Assembly (NCBI GenBank): GCA_965232455.1
Contig: OZ246981.1
Location: 4,092,001-4,156,000, forward strand
Length of the DNA stretch: 64,000 bases
DNA from: JBFGFX01 sp965232455
GTDB taxonomy: Bacteria; Pseudomonadota; Gammaproteobacteria; Steroidobacterales; Woeseiaceae
Direction of reading: 5' to 3'
Position 1 is the first letter of the stretch. Each line of letters opens with the position of its first letter. Shown here piece after piece: positions 51,115 to 60,792 of this stretch. The position numbers and the translations under genes were made by a program. Below the pieces are notes generated by a model, which was given only the letters and a program-made list of their open reading frames with translations, did no database searches and was not told the origin of the DNA.

Positions 51115-52737
51115 ATGACGCATTGGGCGGCGATATTGCTTGCCCTCACGGCCGGCCTGTCCGCGCCGCTTTCGCTGCATGCGATGACCGCGGCCGAAGC
51201 GTTTGCCGACGGCAATCGTCTGTTTCGCGACGACCTCTATTGGGCCGCGCTGCTGCGTTATCAGCAGGCCGCCGACGCCGGCATGAACTCACCGCTTCTG
51301 GCGTACAACACCGGCGTCGCGCACTACAAGGCCAGGCAGTTCGCGCGCGCGCGGCGGCACCTGTTGCAAGCCGCCCGGTCTCCGCAGCTCGAGGTAATGG
51401 CCCACTACAACCTCGGGCTCACCGCCTATGCGGCCGGCAACAACCGCGAAGCGCTCAGGTGGTTCCGTCAGTCCCGCGACCAGGAACGCAGCAAGGAGAT
51501 CCGCGAGCTTTCCGTCAAGGCAATCGCGAGAATTCGCGACGACGTGATGCGGGCCGAACCGGAAACGCCGCAGACGGTCGCCGAGGAACGCCCGCTGCGC
51601 GAGCTGGAGCGCGAACCCCGCGAATTCTCGGAGCTTGCGTTTTACGCACGCGCCGGTTTCGGCAACGACGACAACGTCTATCGCACGCCCGCCGTCAGCT
51701 ACCTCGACGTCGCGAACCCGAATCAACCGGTGCAGGTAGATCCCGTTGTCGTGTCGAGTTCGTTTGTCCCCGTGAGCATCGGCGCGCAGTACACGGTCAA
51801 CAGCTTCGAGTACGAATCGTTTTTCGCGCGTTATCGCGGTTCCGGCCGCTTTTATTCGGACGAGCTTGCGGCGAACGCCGACGAACACACGCAGGAACTG
51901 GCCATCGGCACGGAGTACCGCAAGGACACCGAGGGGCGTCAGAGGCGCCTGTTCAGCGCCTTTACGGTGGCGCAACACGAGGAGACCTATTACGACCCTG
52001 ACGACGGCGCCTCGCGGATCGTGAACGACATCGACATCGGCGATCGCCTGTCTTATCTCCGTTACGGCCCGGAGATCTGGACGCGGCAATCCTGGGAGCG
52101 GTTCTCTTATAACCTTTGGGCAAAAGCGCAGCTGTGGAATTACGAGAATACCGAAGCGGTCCCTGAATACGATCACGAATACTTCCGCGTCGGGGCGAGC
52201 GCGCAGTACCGCTTTTCCCGGACCTCCCTGTTGAGAATCACCGCGGACACCTACCGCCGCTATTTTTCGGACCGGCCGTCGTTCGAACTCGACGGAACGC
52301 AGCCGCTGGGTAATCCCGGCGTCGAATACCGGTACGTCGACTACGGCGTTCTTGCCCGCCAGCGGCTGACCCGGGCGTTCTGGTTCGGCGTGAGTTACGT
52401 TCGCACGGAGCGTATCGACGCCTATATCGGTTACAACGACTATCTCCGGGATACCTACGGCGCCGAGTTGCGGCTGCGGATCACCGACCGATTCCGGTTG
52501 AACGCGGATGCACAATACCGGATCTACAACTACAATAACGCTTTCGCGTTCAATAATCCGGCGGCCGGTCGCAAGACGCTCGAGACCGCAACCGGAAACT
52601 TGAAGGCAACGTTCGACATGGGCTGGGATCTGCGGCTGGTCGGCGAATACACTTACAGGGACGTCACATCGAATGACACGCGTATCGCGTACGAACGCAG
52701 CCTTTTCCTGCTCAGCGTGCAGTGGGACTACGAATAG
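51115..52737 (+). CDS. TPR-domain outer-membrane beta-barrel protein
   Basis: 540 aa from the ATG at 51115; in-frame starts at 51085 and 51052 would lengthen the N-terminus. A signal peptide (ending near LSLHA) is followed by TPR-like helical repeats over about 110 residues, including ALLRYQQAADAGMNSPLLAYN and HYNLGLTAYAAGNNREALR in pieces. After an acidic/basic linker, the C-terminal two-thirds are alternating amphipathic strands rich in Tyr, Phe and Arg. The chain ends in SVQWDYE, consistent with a surface barrel. Could be a glycan or protein export porin; function unassigned. Confidence 0.75.
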   Translation: MTHWAAILLALTAGLSAPLSLHAMTAAEAFADGNRLFRDDLYWAALLRYQQAADAGMNSPLLAYNTGVAHYKARQFARARRHLLQAARSPQLEVMAHYNLGLTAYAAGNNREALRWFRQSRDQERSKEIRELSVKAIARIRDDVMRAEPETPQTVAEERPLRELEREPREFSELAFYARAGFGNDDNVYRTPAVSYLDVANPNQPVQVDPVVVSSSFVPVSIGAQYTVNSFEYESFFARYRGSGRFYSDELAANADEHTQELAIGTEYRKDTEGRQRRLFSAFTVAQHEETYYDPDDGASRIVNDIDIGDRLSYLRYGPEIWTRQSWERFSYNLWAKAQLWNYENTEAVPEYDHEYFRVGASAQYRFSRTSLLRITADTYRRYFSDRPSFELDGTQPLGNPGVEYRYVDYGVLARQRLTRAFWFGVSYVRTERIDAYIGYNDYLRDTYGAELRLRITDRFRLNADAQYRIYNYNNAFAFNNPAAGRKTLETATGNLKATFDMGWDLRLVGEYTYRDVTSNDTRIAYERSLFLLSVQWDYE

Positions 52738-53374
52738 GCGAATCTCGACTTCACACCTCGTCATCGCCGGCCTGGCGCTTTTGCTGAGCGGCAACGCTTT
52801 TGCGCAATCGTCACCTGGAAAATTTGAAATCACGCCGTACGGCGGTTTCCGATTCGGCGGCACCTTCGAGGACCTCGACGAAGATCTGAGCGCGGAGCTC
52901 GATGACGATGCGAGTTTCGGCCTGATCCTCAATCTCCGCGAAAGCTCGAACACGCAGTGGGAGCTGATTTACGCGCAGCAGAACACAGCCGTCGATACCT
53001 CCGAATTCACGTTTGCCGATCCCTCTATCGACGTCGAACTGCAAAGCCTGCAAATTGGCGGGACCTACATGGGCGAAGGTCAACGGGCACGCCCTTACGT
53101 CGCGGCAACGCTGGGCGGAACCTACATATCGCCGGATTTCGCCGGTCTCGACAGCGATACGTTCTGGTCGTTCTCGATTGGCGCGGGCCTGCAAGCGTTT
53201 CCCAGCAAGCGCGTCGGGCTGCGCCTGGAAGCGCGTGTGTGGGGCACGCTGCTCAGCTCGAACAGCGACCTCTTCTGCAGTTCCGGACCGGACGGCGGCC
53301 TGTGCGCGATCACGGTGGACGGGGACGCGCTTTGGCAGTTCGAGACCTTCGCCGGAGTCGTATTTCGCTTCTGA
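52673..53374 (+). CDS. Small outer-membrane beta-barrel protein
   Basis: 233 aa. Mature part begins after AFAQSS (about residue 46) with FEITPYGGFRFGG and ends with a terminal Phe in FAGVVFRF, typical of eight-stranded OmpA/OmpW-like barrels. The only standard start codon that includes the whole signal peptide is the ATG at 52673, which lies 65 nt inside the upstream gene and gives an unusually long signal region. A non-standard start nearer 52740 is possible. Probably co-expressed with the TPR/barrel gene. Confidence 0.7.
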   Translation: MTRVSRTNAAFSCSACSGTTNRRISTSHLVIAGLALLLSGNAFAQSSPGKFEITPYGGFRFGGTFEDLDEDLSAELDDDASFGLILNLRESSNTQWELIYAQQNTAVDTSEFTFADPSIDVELQSLQIGGTYMGEGQRARPYVAATLGGTYISPDFAGLDSDTFWSFSIGAGLQAFPSKRVGLRLEARVWGTLLSSNSDLFCSSGPDGGLCAITVDGDALWQFETFAGVVFRF

Positions 53375-53523
53375 GCCCGGCGCCGCTTGCGGGACGTCCC
53401 AAAAAGCGCTGGTTCACGCCGGGCAGCGCGGTTCTGTCAACGGTTTTCTCTGCTAGACTTGCCCAGTTCTCTCCCCGCCAGCCGTAATTACTCATCCAGC
53501 GTTGACAAGCCCCTGACACAATC

Positions 53524-55698
53524 ATGGACGTGACTCCCATTCTCGATTCGCTGAACGACGCTCAACGGCAGGCCGTGACGGCGCCGCAGGCGCCGCTGCT
53601 GGTCATCGCCGGCGCCGGCAGCGGCAAAACCCGAGTGCTGACGCATCGGGCCGCCTGGCTGATCGACGTCGAGGGCGTTTCGCCGCAGGGCCTTCTCGCC
53701 GTTACCTTCACGAACAAGGCCGCCGCGGAAATGCGCGGTCGTATCGAGCATCTTCTCGACATGCCGGTGCAGCACCTGTGGATAGGCACGTTCCATGGGC
53801 TCGCGCATCGTCTGTTGCGGCGGCACTGGAAGGAAACGGGGCTGCCGCAGAACTTTCAGATCATCGATTCGGACGACCAGTCACGGCTGATCAAGCGCAT
53901 GCTGAAAAGCCTCGAACTCGACGAAAGCCGCTGGGCGCCTCGCGAGGTCCAGTACTTCATCAACGCACAAAAAGACGAGGGCCTGAGACCGCAGCATCTC
54001 GACGACGAGAGCGATCCGCATCGCCGCCAGCTGATCGAGTTGTACCGCAATTATCAGGACATCTGCGAACGCGGCGGGCTGGTCGACTTCGCCGAGCTGC
54101 TCTTGCGCGCGCACGAGCTGTTGCGCGACAACGCGGACGTCCTCGCCCACTATCAGCGCCGTTTTCGCCACCTTCTGGTCGACGAGTTCCAGGACACCAA
54201 CGCCATCCAGTACGCGTGGCTGCGCCTGCTTGCCGGCAAAACAGGCATTCCGTTTGTCGTCGGGGACGACGACCAATCCATTTACCGGTGGCGGGGCGCC
54301 CGCGTCGAACACATACACCAATTCCAACGCGATTTCCCCGGCACGCAGATCGTCAAACTCGAACAGAACTATCGTTCGACCGCAACGATTCTGAATGCCG
54401 CCAACGCCGTCATCGAAAACAACGGCTCGCGCATGGGCAAGAAACTCTGGACAGAGGGCGCCACCGGCGAACCCATCCGCATTTACGCGGCGTTCAACGA
54501 ACGGGACGAAGCCGACTTTGTCGTCGGACGTCTTCGCGACTGGAGCGATCAGGGGAACCCTCGAGCGGACGCCGCGGTTCTTTATCGATCGAATGCGCAA
54601 TCGCGCGCGCTCGAGGAAGGCCTGATCAACGCCGGCTTGCCATACCGGGTATACGGCGGTTTGCGCTTTTTCGAGCGCGCGGAGATCAAAGATGCGCTGG
54701 CGTATCTGCGCCTGACGGCGAATCGCGACGACGACGGCTCCTTCGAGCGGGTCGTCAACCGGCCAACCCGAGGCATCGGCGCTCGCACGATGGAAACCAT
54801 GCGCGGATACGCCCGGGCCAATGCCTGCTCGTTGTGGCGGGCGGCCGGCGCCGTCGCGAGCGACGAACTCGCGGGACGCGCGGCGTCCTCGGTAATCGCG
54901 TTCATGCAGCTGATAGAACGCATGGCGCAGCAGACCGACGGCATGGGGCTTCCCGAAAAAGTCGACCACGTGATTCATCTGAGCGGCCTTGTCGAACACT
55001 TCAGGAAAGAAAAGGGCGAGCGCGGCGAGACGCGGATCGAAAACCTCGAGGAGCTGGTCAGCGCCGCGCGCAGCTTCGAGGCCGATCCCGCCGAGGAAAT
55101 GTCGGAACTCGATGCGTTTCTCTCGCACGCGGCGCTGGAGGCGGGTGAGGGCCAGGCCGACGCCTGGGAGGACTGCGTGCAGCTTATGACCATGCACTCC
55201 GCGAAGGGACTGGAATTCCCGCTGGTGATCATGTGCGGCATGGAAGACGGCCTGTTTCCGCACCAACGCTCCATTACGGATCCCTCCGGCCTCGAGGAAG
55301 AGCGGCGGCTGTGTTACGTGGGCATCACGCGCGCACGACAAACGCTTTACATGACGCACGCCGAGCAGCGGCGGATGCACGGCACGGACAGCTTTTCTCA
55401 ACAGTCGCGCTTCATCGCGGAGATTCCCGAGGAGTTCGTCGAAGAAATACGCCCGCGCGTCCAGGTCAGCCGGCCAGTCCACCGCCCCCTGCGTTCACGA
55501 GCAGGGCAGGCATCGGCGTTGGGCTCCGCGCAGGAGCTCGGCATACACCTCGGCCAGCGCGTAAGACACGGCAAATTCGGAGACGGCGTCATACTCAATT
55601 GCGAGGGGCAGGGCGCCCATGCGCGAGTCGAGGTCAATTTTGAGAACGCCGGCACAAAATGGCTCGTTCTGGGTTATGCCAACCTTGATCTGATGTAA
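53524..55698 (+). CDS. uvrD: DNA helicase II (UvrD)
   Basis: Superfamily 1A 3'-5' helicase for nucleotide excision and mismatch repair, 724 aa. Walker A AGAGSGKT (residues 29-36), TFTNKAAAEM, the Walker B DEFQDTN, GDDDQSIYRWRGA, QNYRSTATIL, and motif VI VGITRARQTLYM. The C-terminal tail with GQRVRHGKFGDGVI is a Tudor-like region that helps bind RNA polymerase or UvrB in known UvrD proteins. No operon partner is evident. Confidence 0.93.
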   Translation: MDVTPILDSLNDAQRQAVTAPQAPLLVIAGAGSGKTRVLTHRAAWLIDVEGVSPQGLLAVTFTNKAAAEMRGRIEHLLDMPVQHLWIGTFHGLAHRLLRRHWKETGLPQNFQIIDSDDQSRLIKRMLKSLELDESRWAPREVQYFINAQKDEGLRPQHLDDESDPHRRQLIELYRNYQDICERGGLVDFAELLLRAHELLRDNADVLAHYQRRFRHLLVDEFQDTNAIQYAWLRLLAGKTGIPFVVGDDDQSIYRWRGARVEHIHQFQRDFPGTQIVKLEQNYRSTATILNAANAVIENNGSRMGKKLWTEGATGEPIRIYAAFNERDEADFVVGRLRDWSDQGNPRADAAVLYRSNAQSRALEEGLINAGLPYRVYGGLRFFERAEIKDALAYLRLTANRDDDGSFERVVNRPTRGIGARTMETMRGYARANACSLWRAAGAVASDELAGRAASSVIAFMQLIERMAQQTDGMGLPEKVDHVIHLSGLVEHFRKEKGERGETRIENLEELVSAARSFEADPAEEMSELDAFLSHAALEAGEGQADAWEDCVQLMTMHSAKGLEFPLVIMCGMEDGLFPHQRSITDPSGLEEERRLCYVGITRARQTLYMTHAEQRRMHGTDSFSQQSRFIAEIPEEFVEEIRPRVQVSRPVHRPLRSRAGQASALGSAQELGIHLGQRVRHGKFGDGVILNCEGQGAHARVEVNFENAGTKWLVLGYANLDLM

Positions 55699-55758
55699 TA
55701 TCCTGGAGTTACGCGTGTGCCGGTTGCACGCACGTTCATCTCAAGCCGTGGACGCAAA

Positions 55759-57135
55759 ATGAAAATTCTGATTCTCGGCGCCGGTCAGGTCGGCTCATCC
55801 GCGGCCTATCACCTGTCGCGCGAGGAAGCCAACGAAGTCACGGTCGTCGACATGCGTCCCGAAGTCCTCCGCGAACTCCAGGACCGGCTCGACATCCGGA
55901 CAGTCGTCGGTCATGCGGCGCATCCGGAAGTGCTGGAACGCGCCGGCGCCAGTGACGCCGACATCATCGTCGCACTGACCGACACCGACGAAACCAACAT
56001 GATCGCCTGTCAGATCGCCTACACGCTGTATCACACGCCGACGAAAATCGCGCGTATCCGCGCGGCCGAGTACATGAGCGCAAAACGCCTTTTCACCCAA
56101 GACGCTATCCCCGTCGACGTGCGCATCAGCCCCGAACAGCTCGTCTGCGAATACATAGAGCAGATCATTCTTTATCCCGGCGCCCTGCAGGTACTCGAGT
56201 TTGCGAACGGACGCGTCCGCCTGGTTGGCGCGCGCGCCGACAAAAACGGCTCGCTGGTCGGTCAACAGATCGCCAATCTGAAAGAGCATATCCCCAACAC
56301 GGAAGCGCGTATCGCGGCGATTTACCGCAACGGCAAGGCGCTGAAGCCGGACGGCGCCACGATTATCGAAGAAGGCGACGAGGTCTTTTTCATCGCGGCA
56401 CGCCAGGATATCCGGGTATTCATGAGCGAAGTGCGGAAGATCGAAGACCCGGTACGCAAGGTCGTCATCGCGGGCGGCGGCAATATAGGCGTCCGTCTGG
56501 CGCTCGCCCTGGAGCAAACGAACCAGGTGAAGATCATCGAGCGCGACAGCAAGCGCGCACGCGGCATCTCGGAGCAGCTTAACAAAGCCATCGTGCTCGT
56601 CGGCGATGCCGCCGACGAAGAACTGCTGCTTGAAGAGAACATCGATTCGGTCGACGTGTTTTGTTCGGTGACAAACGCGGAAGAAGCCAACATCCTTTCG
56701 GCGATGCTTGCGAAGCGGCTCGGCGCTCACAAAGTCATGGCGCTGATCAACCGGCCGTCGTACGCCGAACTCGTGGAATCCGGCAGTATCGATATTGCCA
56801 TTTCACCGCAACAGGTAACGATTGGCTCACTGCTCGCGCACGTGCGCCGGGGCGACGTCGTGAAAGTTCACTCGCTGCGCCGGGGCTCGGCGGAGGCGAT
56901 CGAAGCGGTCGCTCACGGCACGGAAGACACTTCGCCGGTGGTCGGCAAAAGAATCGAAGAGATCGACCTGCCGCGCGGCACTACTATTGTTACGATCGTG
57001 CGCGGGGAGCAGGTGATCATGGCGCATCACGACACGGTCATCGAGACCGACGACCATGTCATCCTGTTCCTGGCCGACCGCCGTAAGATCGAGAGCATCG
57101 AAAAGCTGTTCCAGGTCGGCGTGTCGTTCGTGTGA
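55759..57135 (+). CDS. trkA: Trk potassium uptake regulator TrkA
   Basis: 458 aa from the ATG at 55759, the same length as E. coli TrkA; an earlier start at 55717 adds a poor N-terminus. Two RCK halves, each with a Rossmann motif: ILGAGQVGSSAA at the start and IAGGGNIGVRLA near residue 235. Each is followed by a TrkA-C domain. A cytoplasmic ring that gates TrkH by binding ATP, ADP or NAD(H). Immediately upstream of trkH. Confidence 0.95.
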   Translation: MKILILGAGQVGSSAAYHLSREEANEVTVVDMRPEVLRELQDRLDIRTVVGHAAHPEVLERAGASDADIIVALTDTDETNMIACQIAYTLYHTPTKIARIRAAEYMSAKRLFTQDAIPVDVRISPEQLVCEYIEQIILYPGALQVLEFANGRVRLVGARADKNGSLVGQQIANLKEHIPNTEARIAAIYRNGKALKPDGATIIEEGDEVFFIAARQDIRVFMSEVRKIEDPVRKVVIAGGGNIGVRLALALEQTNQVKIIERDSKRARGISEQLNKAIVLVGDAADEELLLEENIDSVDVFCSVTNAEEANILSAMLAKRLGAHKVMALINRPSYAELVESGSIDIAISPQQVTIGSLLAHVRRGDVVKVHSLRRGSAEAIEAVAHGTEDTSPVVGKRIEEIDLPRGTTIVTIVRGEQVIMAHHDTVIETDDHVILFLADRRKIESIEKLFQVGVSFV

Positions 57136-57192
57136 AGCCGTTCCCGCACGGTTTGTTGATCGCCATAGCCGAAAAACACGGGTGAGGAACGG

Positions 57193-58644
57193 ATGAACTG
57201 GTCGGTGGTGCAACGGATTCTCGGGCTGCTGCTCATGATGTTCAGCCTGACGATGTTGCCGCCCGTGCCGGTCAGTTTTTATTACGCGGACGGTGCATGG
57301 CTGTCGTTCATCGAGGGCTTTGCGCTGACCTTTGCAGCGGGCCTCGCCATCTGGTTACCGGTGCATCGGGTTCGACGCGAACTGCGATTACGGGACGGTT
57401 TTGTGGTGGTCGCGTCGTTCTGGACGGTTTTGGGTACGTTCGGCGCGGCCCCTTTGTATCTGGCGGACGTACTTTCGATGTCGCTGACCGACGCGGTGTT
57501 CGAGTCAATGTCCGGGCTGACGACCACCGGCGCAACCGTGCTCGTCGGCCTCGACGATTTGCCCAAGTCGATTCTCTATTACCGCCAGCAGCTGCAGTGG
57601 CTTGGCGGCATGGGCATCATCGTTCTCGCCGTTGCCGTACTGCCGATGCTCGGCGTCGGCGGCATGCAGCTCTATCGGGCCGAGACACCGGGGCCCGTAA
57701 AAGACACCAAGCTGACGCCGCGTATTACCGAGACGGCGAAGGCGCTTTGGTACGTCTATCTCGCGTTCACGACGCTTTGCGCCGTGAGTTACTGGTTGGC
57801 GGGTATGGGCCTGTTCGATGCGATATGCCATGCCTTTTCGACCGTGGCGATCGGCGGATTCTCGACGCACGACGCCAGCATCGGTCATTTTGCGAGCCCG
57901 ACTATCGATCTGATCGCCATCTTTTTCATGTTTGCCGCGGGCATTAACTTTTCGCTGCATTTTTTCGCGTGGCGTTACGTGAGGATCAGCCATTACGCGG
58001 CGGATCAGGAATTTCGTGCGTACACGGTGATTCTGCTCGCCGTTTCCACCATCGTGGTCGTTTCCCTCTTTCACTACGCCACGTATGAAACCAGCGGCGC
58101 TACCCTGATCAACGGCATGTTCCAGGCCGTGTCGATTGCAACGACCACGGGTTTTACGACCGCGGACTATGCCGCCTGGCCGGGCGCCATCCCGGTGATG
58201 CTGATATTCGCGAGTTTCATCGGCGGTTCGGCCGGCTCGACCGCGGGCGGTATAAAAGTCATCCGCTGGCTCCTGATCTACAAGCAGGGCCTGCGCGAGA
58301 TTGTCCGCCTCGTGCACCCGAACGCGGAGATCCCCGTTAAACTCGGCAACACGGCCGTTCAGTTTCGCGTAGTGGACGCCGTGTGGGGATTTTTCTCCGT
58401 TTACGTCGTCGTTTTTGTCATCATGATGATTGCAATGATGATGACCGGACTGGACCAGGTGACCGCGTTTTCCGCCGTCGCGGCCACCTTGAACAACCTC
58501 GGCCCCGGCCTGGGTGACGTCGCGTCGGGGTTCATGACGATCCCCGATACCGCCAAGTGGATCGCCATTGCCGGCATGTTGCTTGGCCGACTGGAGATCT
58601 TCACGCTGCTGGTGCTCGTTTCGCCGACGTTCTGGCGTCACTGA
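57193..58644 (+). CDS. trkH: Trk potassium transporter TrkH
   Basis: 483-aa integral membrane protein, equal in length to E. coli TrkH, with four M1-P-M2 repeats. Selectivity-filter-like loops with central Gly are seen in SMSGLTTTGATV, STVAIGGFSTH, ATTTGFTTADY and ATLNNLGPGLG. With TrkA it forms the Trk potassium uptake channel. It lies 57 nt after trkA. Confidence 0.95.
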   Translation: MNWSVVQRILGLLLMMFSLTMLPPVPVSFYYADGAWLSFIEGFALTFAAGLAIWLPVHRVRRELRLRDGFVVVASFWTVLGTFGAAPLYLADVLSMSLTDAVFESMSGLTTTGATVLVGLDDLPKSILYYRQQLQWLGGMGIIVLAVAVLPMLGVGGMQLYRAETPGPVKDTKLTPRITETAKALWYVYLAFTTLCAVSYWLAGMGLFDAICHAFSTVAIGGFSTHDASIGHFASPTIDLIAIFFMFAAGINFSLHFFAWRYVRISHYAADQEFRAYTVILLAVSTIVVVSLFHYATYETSGATLINGMFQAVSIATTTGFTTADYAAWPGAIPVMLIFASFIGGSAGSTAGGIKVIRWLLIYKQGLREIVRLVHPNAEIPVKLGNTAVQFRVVDAVWGFFSVYVVVFVIMMIAMMMTGLDQVTAFSAVAATLNNLGPGLGDVASGFMTIPDTAKWIAIAGMLLGRLEIFTLLVLVSPTFWRH

Positions 58645-58679
58645 TACAACCGTAAACGACCGGTCGCGCTGGAACTCGA

Positions 58680-59204
58680 TTGAAAGCAATGAAAAATAAC
58701 AACAGTTTCGCGAATCGGCTCGACGCCGTCAGCGTTGCCACCGGAAGAATCGCCGCATGGCTGACCTTTTTGATGGTGCTCGTGACGCTGGTGATCGTCG
58801 TGCTGCGTTACGTATTCGATCTCGGCTTCATCTGGCTGCAGGAATCGCTGATTGGCTTACACGCAGCCGTCTTCATGCTGGGCGCCGCCTATACCTTGCA
58901 GCAGGACGAGCATGTGCGCGTGGACATCTTCTACCGGAAAATGTCCGTAACGCGACGAGCCTGGGTCAACGGCCTCGGCGTCCTGTTGTTCATCGTTCCG
59001 CTGTGTGTTTTTCTTTTGCTCGAATCGTGGGATTACGTTTCCGCCGCCTGGGCAATCCGCGAGGTGTCACGCGACTCGGGAGGCCTGCCCTATCCGGCCA
59101 TCCCGTTGCTGAAGTCGATGCTCTTGCTGATGCCGATCGCCGTCGGCCTGCAAGGGCTTGCGATACTGCTGCGCTCGTTCGATACGATCCGCGGGCGCGG
59201 GTAA
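58680..59204 (+). CDS. TRAP transporter small permease (DctQ-like)
   Basis: 174 aa with four helices. The conserved segment FIWLQESLIGLHAAVFMLGA and EHVRVDIFY are typical of the DctQ family. The start is a TTG at 58680 with GGA upstream, or an ATG at 58689. It pairs with the following large permease, 4 nt downstream. No DctP-type binding protein lies on either side. Confidence 0.9.
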   Translation: MKAMKNNNSFANRLDAVSVATGRIAAWLTFLMVLVTLVIVVLRYVFDLGFIWLQESLIGLHAAVFMLGAAYTLQQDEHVRVDIFYRKMSVTRRAWVNGLGVLLFIVPLCVFLLLESWDYVSAAWAIREVSRDSGGLPYPAIPLLKSMLLLMPIAVGLQGLAILLRSFDTIRGRG

Positions 59205-59208
59205 CAAC

Positions 59209-60582
59209 ATGGAATGGGTTGCGTTTCTGCTGTTTGTCGCCGTGGTCGTTCTGCTGCTCGCGGGCTTCCCGGTAGCGTTCTCGCTGGCCGGCGTCTCTCT
59301 GGCGTTCGCGTTTGCCGGCGTCGTCGGGGGTGGATTCGAGCAGGCATTCCTCTCGGGCCTGCCCAGCCGTGTCTACGGCATCATGAGCAATGAGACGCTG
59401 GTCGCCGTGCCGCTGTTCGTTTTCATGGGGATCACGTTGGAACGCGCCCGCATCGCAGAGGAACTCCTGGAAACCTTGAGCGCGCTTTTCGGCTCGCTGC
59501 GCGGCGGGCTCGGGATCTCGGTGACGGTCGTGGGCATGCTGCTGGCGGCCAGCACCGGTATCGTCGGCGCCACGGTAGTGACGATGGGGCTTTTGTCCCT
59601 GCCCACGATGTTGAAACGAGGTTATTCGCCCGAAATAGCCACCGGCACCATCTGCGCCTCGGGCACCCTGGGACAGATCATTCCGCCCTCCATCATCCTG
59701 GTCATGCTGGGTGACGTGATGTCGTCGGCCTACCAACAGGCGCAGCTGTCACAGGGCAACTTTTCACCGGAGACCGTGTCGGTCGGTGACCTGTTTGCGG
59801 GCGCGCTGATTCCCGGCCTGATGCTCGTGCTCCTTTACGTCGGCTATCTCGTCATCGTCGCGTTCGCGAAACCCTCGGTCATGCCGGCGCACCGGCGGGA
59901 CGATGCGGACTCGGTGTCGGTCGCCGCCATTCTTCACGCGCTGCTGCCGCCCCTGCTGCTGATATTTGCCGTGCTGGGTTCGATTTTGGGAGGGCTGGCA
60001 ACGCCGACGGAGGCGGCCGGCGTCGGTGCGGCCGGCGCTCTGCTCATTGCGTTGCAACGACGCAGTCTGACGCTCGGGCGCCTGCGCGAGATCATGCGAA
60101 GCACGCTCAAGGTCAGCAGCATGGTGTTCATGATATTGATCGGCGCGTCGGTGTTTTCGCTGGTGTTCCGAGGTTACGGCGGCGACGACGGGGTGCGCAC
60201 CGTTTTGGAATCCCTGCCCGGCGGCGTAGTGGCTGCCGTGTTGGCCGTCATGCTGGTGATGTTTCTGCTCGGATTCGTGCTCGATTTCATCGAGATCACC
60301 TTTGTCGTGGTGCCGATCGTCGGGCCGGTACTGCTTTCGATGGGCCTGGATCCGGTGTGGCTGGGCGTCATGATCGCCATCAACCTGCAGACGTCTTTCC
60401 TGACGCCGCCGTTCGGCTTTGCCCTTTTCTATCTGCGTGGCGTCGCCCCCGAGTCGGTCACCACCGGCGAGATTTATCGCGGCGTCATCCCGTTTGTCGC
60501 CATTCAGCTGCTTGCGCTGCTGATACTGGCGGCCTATCCACAGCTGGTGACCTGGCTGCCGGACCGAATTTACGCCCCCTGA
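59209..60582 (+). CDS. TRAP transporter large permease (DctM-like)
   Basis: 457 aa from the ATG at 59209, with 11-12 helices. Motifs such as AASTGIVGATVVTMGLLSLPTM and ASGTLGQIIPPSIILV in pieces, plus LQTSFLTPPFGFALFYLRGV, are typical of DctM. It should import a carboxylate or similar solute using the sodium gradient. Its substrate-binding protein must be encoded elsewhere. The trkAH neighbours suggest, but do not prove, an osmolyte or ion-linked role. Confidence 0.92.
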   Translation: MEWVAFLLFVAVVVLLLAGFPVAFSLAGVSLAFAFAGVVGGGFEQAFLSGLPSRVYGIMSNETLVAVPLFVFMGITLERARIAEELLETLSALFGSLRGGLGISVTVVGMLLAASTGIVGATVVTMGLLSLPTMLKRGYSPEIATGTICASGTLGQIIPPSIILVMLGDVMSSAYQQAQLSQGNFSPETVSVGDLFAGALIPGLMLVLLYVGYLVIVAFAKPSVMPAHRRDDADSVSVAAILHALLPPLLLIFAVLGSILGGLATPTEAAGVGAAGALLIALQRRSLTLGRLREIMRSTLKVSSMVFMILIGASVFSLVFRGYGGDDGVRTVLESLPGGVVAAVLAVMLVMFLLGFVLDFIEITFVVVPIVGPVLLSMGLDPVWLGVMIAINLQTSFLTPPFGFALFYLRGVAPESVTTGEIYRGVIPFVAIQLLALLILAAYPQLVTWLPDRIYAP

Positions 60583-60704
60583 CCGGTCCACTCCGCGGCG
60601 GTCGTCAGGCGCGGAACGACGACACCCGAACTCGCACAACGCGGCGCGCTTGCGCCTGGCAATCTGTCCATTATCGGATCAAAAATCTGGATGATCAGAC
60701 AGAA

Positions 60705-60737
60705 ATCTGAGACTTTTTGGTATAAAAAAGCTCAGAT
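60705..60737. promoter_or_regulatory. Inverted repeat upstream of the hydrolase gene (possible operator)
   Basis: Arms ATCTGAGACTTTTT (60705-60718) and AAAAAAGCTCAGAT (60724-60737) pair at 12 of 14 around GGTAT. It lies 55 nt upstream of the next start codon, with TATAGT at 60746 as a possible -10 box. Could be an operator or the stem of an untranslated RNA; no regulator gene is adjacent. Confidence 0.4.
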
Positions 60738-60792
60738 GCTGGACCTATAGTAGCAGGGCCTTAACACCACCCAGCTTCAAAAGGAGATTCTC

